Positions 8,320 through 15,845 of a DNA stretch of 64,000 nucleotides are shown piece by piece. The stretch spans positions 340,497-404,496 of the forward strand of contig CAWHVQ010000008.1 of the NCBI GenBank assembly GCA_963832895.1, written 5' to 3'. Each line of letters begins with the position of its first letter. Position 1 is the first letter of the stretch. The notes below the pieces were generated by a model, which worked only from the letters and a program-made list of their open reading frames with translations, was not told the DNA's origin and searched no databases. This DNA is from JAMXLO01 sp963832895. GTDB taxonomy: Bacteria > Pseudomonadota > Alphaproteobacteria > Acetobacterales > Acetobacteraceae. The position numbers and the translations under genes were made by a program.

Positions 8320-9870
8320 GTGGCGCTGCTAACCGACTACGCGAACTATGCGGACGCACTGTGCCAGTTTGCGCCCGCACGGTTGTGGGAGTTGTTCGAC
8401 GGCGACCATGATCGGCTGAATATAGCGCACGAGTGCATCGATCGTTATTCAGCCGATCCGGACCGCATAGCCGTCCGTATCGCTCATGCCGACGGGCATG
8501 ACGAAGCGATCACTTTCCGCACCATCGCCGAGCAATCGGGGCGCTATGCGCATTGGCTCAGCGAGATGGGCATCGCGCCCGGCGACCGCGTGGCGATCAT
8601 GCTGGAGCCGTCGCTGGCATTCTACGCTGCCTTGTTCGGCACCATGAAGCTCGGCGCGATCGCCGTGCCTTTGTTCACTCTGTTTGGATCGGACGGCGTG
8701 CGGCTGCGGCTCGACGACTGTTCGCCGCGCCTGCTGCTCACAACTTCTGACAAGGCGCAATCGCTCGGCACGCTCTCGATACCGATCATCGCGCAGGACG
8801 CTGCTTTCGAGGCGACCGTGTCGCAGTATCCCAGTGACTTCGTGCCGACTACACGCTGCGACAATCTGGCGATCTACCAGTACACATCCGGCACGACGCG
8901 CGAACTGCCTGCCGCGATCCGGCACACTCACCGCGCCATCGTGGTGGTCATGATCGCGGCACTTTATGGCACGGGCATTCGCCCGGGCGATCGGTTCTTC
9001 TGTCCGTCATCGCCCGCCTGGGGCCATGGGCTGTGGCACGGCACGCTGGCGCCGCTGGCGCTTGGTGTCGAGACCGGCGTTTATGCAGGCCGCTTCGATG
9101 CGGAACGTCTGCTGCGAGCATTGCAGGACTTCGCCACCACCAGTTTATCGGCCGCGGCGACGCATTACCGCATGATGCGCATGTCGGGAGCCGCGCCGCG
9201 CTATCGCTACGCCGTGCGCAAGATGTCGTTTACCGGCGAGCCGATCGACAGCGACAGCCAGGCGTTCGCCGAACACACCTTCGGCACCCGTCTATGCAGC
9301 ATGTATGGTACGACCGAGGTTGGCGTGATTCTGGCAAACTACCCTGGTGCCGAGGATTTCGCAGGACGACCAGGTGCCCTTGGCGTGCCGGTGCCTGGCG
9401 TCAAGGTGGAGGTGCAACGGCCGGACGGCAGCGCCTGCGCACCTGGGGATATCGGCGAGATCAAGGTCTGGCGGCACGGCGGGTGGTTTCCGACCAAGGA
9501 TCGCGGCTGGATCGATGCCGACGGCTTCTACTTCCATGCAGGGCGAGCAGACGACGTGATCATTTCCGCCGGCTGGACGATGAGCGCGACAGAGATCGAG
9601 GACATACTGCTCCGTCATCCCGCGGTGCACGAGGCCGCGGCGATCGGCGTGCCTGACACCCAGCGCGGACAGGTGGTCAAGGCGTTCATCGTGACGGACC
9701 GCCCGCCCGACGATGCGCTCGCCGGCGACATCCAGGATTTCGTGCGCACGCGCCTGAGCCAGCACGAGTTTCCGCGGATCGTCGCCTTTGTCGCCGAGTT
9801 GCCGAAAACGCCGGCCGGCAAGGTCAACCGCAAGGCGCTGCGTGAGCGCGAACAGCTGGAGCCGCCATGA
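8320..9870 (+). CDS. AMP-dependent acyl-CoA synthetase
   Basis: A 516-residue ANL-superfamily ligase that makes an acyl-adenylate and then an acyl-CoA. Landmarks are YTSGTTRELPAAIRHTHRA (A3), SMYGTTEVGV (A5), TKDRGWIDADGFYFHAGRADDVI (A7-A8, abridged) and LPKTPAGKVNRKAL with the catalytic lysine (A10). The A3 loop is unusual: the canonical GTTGxPKG reads GTTRELPAA, so the usual lysine is absent. A set of aryl/acyl-CoA synthetases shares this GTTRELP form. Translation likely starts at GTG 8320, 5 bases after the previous stop. The next gene overlaps as ATGA. Confidence 0.9.
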   Translation: MALLTDYANYADALCQFAPARLWELFDGDHDRLNIAHECIDRYSADPDRIAVRIAHADGHDEAITFRTIAEQSGRYAHWLSEMGIAPGDRVAIMLEPSLAFYAALFGTMKLGAIAVPLFTLFGSDGVRLRLDDCSPRLLLTTSDKAQSLGTLSIPIIAQDAAFEATVSQYPSDFVPTTRCDNLAIYQYTSGTTRELPAAIRHTHRAIVVVMIAALYGTGIRPGDRFFCPSSPAWGHGLWHGTLAPLALGVETGVYAGRFDAERLLRALQDFATTSLSAAATHYRMMRMSGAAPRYRYAVRKMSFTGEPIDSDSQAFAEHTFGTRLCSMYGTTEVGVILANYPGAEDFAGRPGALGVPVPGVKVEVQRPDGSACAPGDIGEIKVWRHGGWFPTKDRGWIDADGFYFHAGRADDVIISAGWTMSATEIEDILLRHPAVHEAAAIGVPDTQRGQVVKAFIVTDRPPDDALAGDIQDFVRTRLSQHEFPRIVAFVAELPKTPAGKVNRKALREREQLEPP

Positions 9871-11003
9871 CTGAAGACCCAAACAGGTTATTTCCAAAGA
9901 TCACCGACGAGGGTCTGGATGCGCTGCGGCGCCGGATGAATGTGCGGATAGAGAATACGCTGGAGCCCTGGTGTCACGAAGCGACGCGCGATGCGATCCG
10001 CCATTACGCGCATGGCATCGGCGACGACAATCCGTTGTGGTGCGACCCGGACTATGCAGCGAACACGCGTTGGGGCGACATCGTCGCGTTGCCAAGTTTC
10101 CTGTTCGCGACCAGTCGGATCATTTCGGGATATGTGGGGGGCCTGCCCGGCGTGCATGCCATGTGGGCAGGTGCCGAATGGACCTGGCATCACCCTGTGC
10201 GGCGCAATGACGAGATCACCACTGACGCTTGGCTGAAGGATCTGATCGAACGCGAGACGCGATTTGCCGGCCGCTCGGTTCAGCAGATCTATCACGTGGA
10301 TTTCCACAATCAGCGCGGTGAGATGGTGGCGTCCGCCGACAGTTGGTGTTTTCGAACGGATCGCGACCAGGCGCGCGAGCGGGGCAGCAAGTACGACGCG
10401 GTGAAGGCTCGGCCACCACAGCAGTACTCCGAGGCTGATCTGGCGCGCATTTTTGCACTCTATGCGGAGGAAGAAGTGCGTGGGGCGACGCCGCGCTATT
10501 GGAGTGACGTTGCGGTGGGTGACGCTTTGCCGATGATGGTCAAGGGGCCGATGACCGTTACCGGATTCATCGCCTACGCGCAGGGTTGGGGAGGACTTTA
10601 TATCCGCGCGAACAAGCTCGCGTGGAAGCAGGTGCACGCGCATCGCGGTCTCGGGATCAACAACCGTTTCGGCATTCCAGACTGCCCTGAGCGCGTACAT
10701 TGGGAACCCGAGTTCGCCCGCATGGTCGGCGTGCCGGGCGCTTACGACTATGGACCCGAGCGTTGCTCATGGCTCACGCATCATCTCACCAATTGGATGG
10801 GCGACGATGGGATATTGCGCCGGGCAAGCTGCAAGATTCGCCGGCACAATCCGGAAGGCGACACGCTGTTCATCAGCGGCAAGGTGGTTCGCAGCTTCAT
10901 TGAAGACGGCCGCCGCCTGGTCGAGATCGCGCAGGAAGCGCATAACCAGGACGGCGAGCTGTCTGTCGTCGGTTCAGGCGTCGTGGAGCTGCCGGCTCAC
11001 TGA
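9867..11003 (+). CDS. MaoC/FAS1-like dehydratase domain protein
   Basis: A 378-residue protein with two hot-dog-type halves. The N-terminal half (YAHGIGDDNPLWCDPDYA, then LPSFLFATS) matches the FAS1-like/MaoC N-terminal dehydratase family. The C-terminal half (GPMTVTGFIAYAQGWG; GVPGAYDYGPERCSWLTHHLTNWMGDDG, abridged) resembles a second hot-dog with a D-Y/H pair. The family hydrates or dehydrates CoA thioesters, or acts as a lyase or acyl-CoA ether hydratase. It is co-translated with the acyl-CoA synthetase (ATGA overlap), so it probably acts on that enzyme's product. Confidence 0.83.
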   Translation: MTEDPNRLFPKITDEGLDALRRRMNVRIENTLEPWCHEATRDAIRHYAHGIGDDNPLWCDPDYAANTRWGDIVALPSFLFATSRIISGYVGGLPGVHAMWAGAEWTWHHPVRRNDEITTDAWLKDLIERETRFAGRSVQQIYHVDFHNQRGEMVASADSWCFRTDRDQARERGSKYDAVKARPPQQYSEADLARIFALYAEEEVRGATPRYWSDVAVGDALPMMVKGPMTVTGFIAYAQGWGGLYIRANKLAWKQVHAHRGLGINNRFGIPDCPERVHWEPEFARMVGVPGAYDYGPERCSWLTHHLTNWMGDDGILRRASCKIRRHNPEGDTLFISGKVVRSFIEDGRRLVEIAQEAHNQDGELSVVGSGVVELPAH

Positions 11004-11005
11004 CG

Positions 11006-11932
11006 TCACTTGGCCGGCGCGTATTTACCGCCGGTTTGCGGTGTCGGCGTATCAAAACCCTTCTCCTGCCGATCCAGCCGCGTCTCGCGCGACCAGGTAC
11101 GCTTCAGATCATCGCGAACCTTGAAGCTGAGCTTGCCTAGACCACCACATTCGAGTTCCACGGTGTCGCCGTCCATGAAGGCATTGAGGCCGCGGTGGTT
11201 GGTGCCGGTCGCGAGGATGTCGCCCGGCTCCAGTGTGTGGATGGACGTGACCCACTCGACGCAGCGCGGGATCTTGTGCGCCATGTCGTCGGTGTTGAAG
11301 TCCTGCTTGGTCGTGCCGTTGACCGACAGCTTGATCGGCACCTTGTGTGGATCGTTGATCTCGTCCTTGGTCACCAGATACGGACCGATCGGCGCGAACG
11401 TGTCGCGGGACTTCATCGCGAAGAAGCTCTGCGGGGGCAGGCCGCGGGCCGAGCCGTCGATGAAGTTGGTGTAGCCGAACACGTAGTCCATCGCATCGGC
11501 CGCCTTCACGTTGCTGGCGCGCTTGCCGATAATCAGCGCCATCTCCGCCTCGCCCTCAAAGATCGTCCCGGGAACGTCGGGCAGGACCATCGTGCCCCCC
11601 GGGCCGAGGACGGAAGTCGGCGCCTTGTGGAAGGCGTTGATCGGCGCCGGCTCCTTGCGGGTGCCGTTCTCCATGTAGTTCACGGCCATGCAGACGATGT
11701 TGCCTGGCTTCGGCAACGGCGCCTGTAGCTTCACGCTGGAGACCGGCACCGCCTTGCCGCTGGCCGCCGCATCCTCCAGGCGCTTCCTGTAGTCGCTGAA
11801 GCGCGCGATCAGCCCGTTGATCAGATCGTGCGGCCCCAGATGAGGAATGTCGCGCACCGCGGACGACACATCGACGATGTTGTCACCCTTCACCACGCCG
11901 AGTTTGTAGTCGTCGAAGAACGCCAGCTTCAT
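11006..11932 (-). CDS. fumarylacetoacetate hydrolase family protein
   Basis: A 308-residue FAH-superfamily enzyme that hydrolyses C-C bonds or tautomerises or decarboxylates 2-oxo acids from ring cleavage. The metal ligands appear in FEGEAEMALIIGK (E-x-E), with the distal aspartate in FGYTNFIDGSAR. SRDTFAPIGPYLVT and LATGTNHRGL are typical FAH blocks. It is the last gene of the minus-strand set CaiB - enoyl-CoA hydratase - cupin - FAH, preceded by a GAGGGGG ribosome site and 11 bases from the cupin gene. Substrate unknown. Confidence 0.9.
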   Translation of the reverse strand: MKLAFFDDYKLGVVKGDNIVDVSSAVRDIPHLGPHDLINGLIARFSDYRKRLEDAAASGKAVPVSSVKLQAPLPKPGNIVCMAVNYMENGTRKEPAPINAFHKAPTSVLGPGGTMVLPDVPGTIFEGEAEMALIIGKRASNVKAADAMDYVFGYTNFIDGSARGLPPQSFFAMKSRDTFAPIGPYLVTKDEINDPHKVPIKLSVNGTTKQDFNTDDMAHKIPRCVEWVTSIHTLEPGDILATGTNHRGLNAFMDGDTVELECGGLGKLSFKVRDDLKRTWSRETRLDRQEKGFDTPTPQTGGKYAPAK

Positions 11933-11943
11933 GGTAGCCCCCT

Positions 11944-12294
11944 CTATTCAACCGGAACGAAGATCGAGTGCCGCATTTTTCCGCCGACCGACTTCGATAG
12001 ATGGCCCTTGCCGGTGATGTCCTCCACCAGCACGACCTCGCCGGCACCGATGGTGCGCGCTTCGCCGTCGCTTGCCGTGATCTGCACGCCGCCGTCAAGG
12101 TTGATGATGTACTGCCGCCGTGGGGCCGGGTGCCACGACAGATCATAGTCACCCGATGTCTCGCGAAAGATGATGCCGTTGGCGGGCAGGCGCGCGGAGA
12201 TCTTGGAGAAATTGCGCTCCTCGACCCACTGAACGTCGACATCGCGCCAGTGCGACTCGCCATTGGCATCACAGTAGAGATTGTGTATCCGCAT
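11944..12294 (-). CDS. small cupin-fold protein
   Basis: A 116-residue single-domain cupin. The pattern FRETSGDYDLSWHPAPRRQYIINLDGG, given here only by its ends, then EARTIGAGEVVLVEDITGKGH, matches the two beta-barrel motifs of a metal-binding cupin, with H54 and a later GKGH as possible ligands. It has AGGAGGAAGCA before its ATG. It lies between enoyl-CoA hydratase (9-base gap) and the FAH gene, so it belongs to the same operon. It could be an isomerase, dioxygenase or ligand-binding protein. Confidence 0.78.
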   Translation of the reverse strand: MRIHNLYCDANGESHWRDVDVQWVEERNFSKISARLPANGIIFRETSGDYDLSWHPAPRRQYIINLDGGVQITASDGEARTIGAGEVVLVEDITGKGHLSKSVGGKMRHSIFVPVE

Positions 12295-12303
12295 TGCTTC
12301 CTC

Positions 12304-13080
12304 CTATTTGTTTTGCCAGTTCGGCTTGCGTTTTTCCGCGAATGCCTTCGGGCCCTCGATGTAGTCCTGGCTTTCCAGGTTCTCCTGCTGGGCCGGATAC
12401 ACCGTGCGCATGGCGTGCTCCAGTGATGGCTCGTCGAGGCCGCGATACGTCGCCTGCTTGGAAGCACGCACCGCCTTGGGCGAGCATTCCAGGATCTGCG
12501 CCGCCCAGCGCTTCGCCACCTCCAGCGCCTGGCCCTGCGGTACGACCTCGGTGACGAAGCCGAGTTCGAAACCCTCGCGGGCGCCGACGCGCCGGCCGGT
12601 CAGGATCATGCCCATCGCCTTCTTGCGCGGGATCATGCGCGGCAGGCGATGGACTCCGCCGCCGCCGGCGATCAGCCCCACGCGCGGCTCCGGCAATGCG
12701 AACAGCGCGTTCTCGGCGGCGATGATGATATCGCAGGCGAGTGCGGTTTCGAAGCCGCCGCCCATCGCCCAACCATTCACCGCGGCGATGATCGGCTTGT
12801 CGAGATTGAAGCGATGGGTAATGCCGGCAAAGCCGTTCGGTCCGTTGGGGCGGCGACGACCGGCCGCCTGCACCTTAAGATCATTGCCGGCCGAGAAAGC
12901 GCGCTCGCCGGCACCGGTGATGATGCCCACCCACAGGTCGTCGCGAGCGGCGAACTCGTCCCACACGGTGGCGAGTTCGTCGTTCGCATCGGCGTGCAGT
13001 GCGTTCAGCACCTCGGGCCGGTTCAAGGTGACGGTGCGGATATGGTCTTCGTCTTGGACGATGCAGTATTTGTGCGTCAT
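12304..13080 (-). CDS. enoyl-CoA hydratase/isomerase family protein
   Basis: A 258-residue crotonase-fold enzyme. The oxyanion-hole region reads AFSAGNDLKV and GWAMGGGFETALACDI. The two acid-base glutamates of hydratases are both kept (GGGFE and ALPEPRVGL), so hydratase activity is plausible. The ribosome site lies in the C-rich spacer and is weak. It is the second gene of the CaiB-ECH-cupin-FAH operon, consistent with hydration of an unsaturated CoA thioester formed after CoA transfer. Confidence 0.9.
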   Translation of the reverse strand: MTHKYCIVQDEDHIRTVTLNRPEVLNALHADANDELATVWDEFAARDDLWVGIITGAGERAFSAGNDLKVQAAGRRRPNGPNGFAGITHRFNLDKPIIAAVNGWAMGGGFETALACDIIIAAENALFALPEPRVGLIAGGGGVHRLPRMIPRKKAMGMILTGRRVGAREGFELGFVTEVVPQGQALEVAKRWAAQILECSPKAVRASKQATYRGLDEPSLEHAMRTVYPAQQENLESQDYIEGPKAFAEKRKPNWQNK

Positions 13081-13112
13081 GTGCGGCTGGGAACCACAGG
13101 GAACAACCGCCG

Positions 13113-13148
13113 CCCCCTCCCCCTGAACCCCTCCCGCAAGGGGAGGGG
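13113..13148. repeat. GC-rich intergenic hairpin element
   Basis: Between the CaiB-type gene and enoyl-CoA hydratase lies a run of C-rich blocks followed by CCCCTCCC-GCAAG-GGGAGGGG (13128-13148), an 8-bp perfect stem. A related run, reverse-complemented, lies just before flhA (63480-63560). It looks like a dispersed REP-type element. It could also attenuate transcription within the operon, although it has no T-run. Confidence 0.6.
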
Positions 13149-13165
13149 CGAGTCCTTCGCAGACG

Positions 13166-14395
13166 TCATCCGCCGATCACCGAATCGTTCCGGAGACCAC
13201 CGATCTTTCCGTCATCCATCCCTAGCCAGTCCGCCAGCACCTCAGCGTTATGCTGGCCGAGCAACGGCGCCGCCTTGACCGGGGGTGTGCTGCCGGAGAA
13301 GCGCACCGGCCAGCCGCTCATCGTATAGTCGCCGACCTGCGGATGCTGCATCACCTGTCGAATGCCGCGCTTGACGAAACTCTGGTCGTTGGCCAGTTCC
13401 ATCGTGTCCATCACCGCACCGGATGGGATCGTCGCGGCACTCACCAGTCGCATCGCCTCGTGCTTGTCGTGCTGCTTCGACCAGTTGGCGACAATTGCGT
13501 CCACCTCCTCGCGGTGCTGGGTGCGGGCATCCGGCGTATCGTAGTTCGGATCGCCGATCAGGTCCTCACGCCCCATCACCTTCAACAGCCGGTTCCAATG
13601 CTCCGGATTGGCGCGGCTGCAGTAGATGTAGACATAGTCGTTCGGTCCGCCGCCCTTGCACGGATAGACCCCGATTGGCGGATTGCCGCCGCCAACCGTC
13701 TTCGACCCCGCACGCGGCGCTGCCTTGCCGGTGCGCTCCATGAAGGTGAAGGAGTTGCGGATGTAGTGCAGGATCGCATCCTGCATCGCGAGCTGCAGAT
13801 GCTCGCCCTGCCCGGTACGCAGCCGCCGCACATAGGCGCCCATCACCGAGATCGCCATCAGCATGCCGGTGCCGGTATCGCCGATCGTAGCACCCGGCTT
13901 GCAGGGCGGACCGTCTTCCTCGCCAGTGATGCTCATCAGCCCACCGGCCGCCTGCGCGATCATGTCGAACGCCAGGCTCTTTTCGAACGGGCTGCCGGCA
14001 CCGAAGCCCTTGGTCTGGCAATAGATGATCGACGGATTGATGGCGCGGATGACGTCCGGGCCGAGACCAAGCCGCTCGATCGCGCCGGGGGCGAAATTCT
14101 CGCAGAAGATGTCGGCCTTCTTCGCCATCTCCTTCACCAGTTCGACGCCGCGAGGTTCCTTCAGATTGACTGTCACCGACCGCTTGTTCGCGTTGTACTG
14201 GAGAAAGTAATAGGCATCCTGTCCCGGCTTGCCGCCCGCGGTGCGGCCCGGATCGCCGAGTTTCGGATTCTCCACCTTCACCACGTCGGCGCCCATCCAG
14301 GCCAGCGCCTCTGTGCAGGATGGTCCGGCTTCGAACTGAGTGAGGTCCAGTACCTTCACACCGGTCAGACAGGTCTCGGGGCCATTACTCGGCAT
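13166..14395 (-). CDS. CaiB/BaiF-type (family III) CoA-transferase
   Basis: A 409-residue formyl-CoA-transferase-like protein. The N-terminal block GVKVLDLTQFEAGP, then LAWMGADVVKVENPK, NANKRSVTVNLKEPRG, CENFAPGAIERLGLG and ITGEEDGPP follow the family order, and the catalytic-type aspartate lies in LAFDMIAQAAGG. It moves CoA between an acyl-CoA donor and a carboxylate. AGGGAGGGAG precedes the ATG. It heads the operon with ECH, cupin and FAH, so it probably activates that pathway's acid. Confidence 0.92.
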   Translation of the reverse strand: MPSNGPETCLTGVKVLDLTQFEAGPSCTEALAWMGADVVKVENPKLGDPGRTAGGKPGQDAYYFLQYNANKRSVTVNLKEPRGVELVKEMAKKADIFCENFAPGAIERLGLGPDVIRAINPSIIYCQTKGFGAGSPFEKSLAFDMIAQAAGGLMSITGEEDGPPCKPGATIGDTGTGMLMAISVMGAYVRRLRTGQGEHLQLAMQDAILHYIRNSFTFMERTGKAAPRAGSKTVGGGNPPIGVYPCKGGGPNDYVYIYCSRANPEHWNRLLKVMGREDLIGDPNYDTPDARTQHREEVDAIVANWSKQHDKHEAMRLVSAATIPSGAVMDTMELANDQSFVKRGIRQVMQHPQVGDYTMSGWPVRFSGSTPPVKAAPLLGQHNAEVLADWLGMDDGKIGGLRNDSVIGG

Positions 14396-14458
14396 ACTAC
14401 GACTCCCTCCCTATGGGGCTGGAGCCAGCCTACGACGGGAGTTGGCGGGCGTCGAGTT

Positions 14459-15346
14459 TCAACGCGGCAGATGCTGCTGAAACCAAGGGACGGTCGCCGC
14501 CATCACCTGACGAAACGCCTCCCCCGCATACACCTCGTAGTGTCCGAACCCGCGCAACATGACCAGCTTCTTCGGCTCGCCGGCACGACGGAACATGGCC
14601 TCGCTTTCCTCCGGCGGCACCAGCCGGTCATTGTCCGTCGTGATAAACAGCACCGGCCTTGGCGCGATCCTGTCCACCACCCACTCGGCGTTGAAGCCCA
14701 ACGTATCGTCGATGAATTCCAGCGGGATCTGGCTGACCGCCCCAGGGTTGCCGTGCCGCGCCGCCGCCGCGAGTTCCGCCGACTGGCGATCGGGAATCAG
14801 GATGTCGGTGCGCTCGACGAGCTCGGAATGTCCTTCCATCACCCGCCTGACCCGATCGGCGGCGGATTGGCCGAGCAGATCGTAATACTCGTCCGGCCGC
14901 CGCACGCTGCGCATCCAGCGTTGGCCGTTGCCGACGCCGACCACGGAGACCACGCACTTCACCCGCGGATCGACAGCGGCGACCCATACCACCGTCGCTC
15001 CACCATAGCTCGTGCCGTAGATGCCAAGCCTCTCTGCGTCCACCATGTCCTGTCCCGCAAGCCAGGTGAGCGCCGCCTGCGAGTCGATGACGCGGCTGTA
15101 CGGCGCAAGCCGGCTGCGTGGCCCTTCGCTTTCGCCCCAGCCCTTATAGTCGAAGGTCAGCACGACATAGCCTGCCTCCGTCAGCACACGCGCGATGTCC
15201 GGCAAATACAGGTTCCGCACACCGGTATAGCCGTGACACAGCACGACGCCGGGGCGGGTGTCGCCGTGTCGCAGGTCGCCGGGCAGGAACAGGTCGCCGG
15301 CAAGCCTGACGCCCTCGCTGAAAAAGCTGATCGTGCGGTTTTGCAC
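14459..15346 (-). CDS. alpha/beta hydrolase
   Basis: A 295-residue serine hydrolase. The nucleophile elbow is GTSYGG in GIYGTSYGGATVVW, the oxyanion part is LCHGYTG, a late aspartate is in FITTDNDRLVPPEES, and the histidine is in GFGHYEVY. No signal peptide is seen, so it is cytoplasmic. The start is GTG at 15346, directly after AAGGGAGGAG; the open frame runs much further upstream, across the divergent gene, and those codons are not real. The substrate may be an ester, lactone or peptide. Confidence 0.88.
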   Translation of the reverse strand: MQNRTISFFSEGVRLAGDLFLPGDLRHGDTRPGVVLCHGYTGVRNLYLPDIARVLTEAGYVVLTFDYKGWGESEGPRSRLAPYSRVIDSQAALTWLAGQDMVDAERLGIYGTSYGGATVVWVAAVDPRVKCVVSVVGVGNGQRWMRSVRRPDEYYDLLGQSAADRVRRVMEGHSELVERTDILIPDRQSAELAAAARHGNPGAVSQIPLEFIDDTLGFNAEWVVDRIAPRPVLFITTDNDRLVPPEESEAMFRRAGEPKKLVMLRGFGHYEVYAGEAFRQVMAATVPWFQQHLPR

Positions 15347-15430
15347 CGTGCTCCTCCCTTGCTGATTTGCACCGTGGGGGCGCGTTGGCGCACTGTCTCC
15401 GCCCCAACGGCGCGTGACAAGGAGCGGCCC

Positions 15431-15829
15431 ATGGCGACGATCCCGAACGAGTATCTCGACCTGCTGCAACAGAAGAAGGCATTTGCCAATCTGGCGACGC
15501 TGATGCCCGACGGATCGCCGCAGGTGACGCCGGTGTGGTTCGACTATACCGGCGGCGTTATCCGTGTGAACAGCGCGAAGGGGCGGACCAAGACGCGCAA
15601 TATGAAAGAGGGCGCGCCAGTCGCGTTGTCCATCATGGATCCCGACAATGCTTACCGCTACCTGCAAATACGCGGCAAGGTCACACGCCTTACCGAGGAA
15701 GGCGCCGGCGCTCACATCGATTCCTTGGCGAAGAAGTACCTCGGCCAGGACAAATATCCCTGGTCGCGTCCCGACGAAGTGCGCGTGACATTCGAGATCG
15801 AGCCGAGCGCCGTGCAGGCGATGGGCTGA
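15431..15829 (+). CDS. PPOX-class (pyridoxamine-phosphate-oxidase-like) F420/flavin protein
   Basis: A 132-residue split-barrel protein. AFANLATLMPDGSPQVTPVWF, shown here by its ends AFANLAT and VTPVWFDY, and VNSAKGRTKTRNMKE match the PPOX-class F420-dependent family. It ends FEIEPSAVQAMG. The ATG follows AAGGAG at 15419-15424. It is divergent from the alpha/beta hydrolase across an 84-base promoter gap. It probably reduces a small substrate with F420 or FMN and could work with the luciferase-like enzymes, but no F420 synthesis gene is present. Confidence 0.87.
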   Translation: MATIPNEYLDLLQQKKAFANLATLMPDGSPQVTPVWFDYTGGVIRVNSAKGRTKTRNMKEGAPVALSIMDPDNAYRYLQIRGKVTRLTEEGAGAHIDSLAKKYLGQDKYPWSRPDEVRVTFEIEPSAVQAMG

Positions 15830-15845
15830 GCCGAAGGGGAACGTC

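Noticed and set aside
13250..15430. Long plus-strand frame in front of the PPOX gene
   Set aside because: It runs antisense through a CoA-transferase and a hydrolase and joins the PPOX protein only by chance; the PPOX start has its own AAGGAG.
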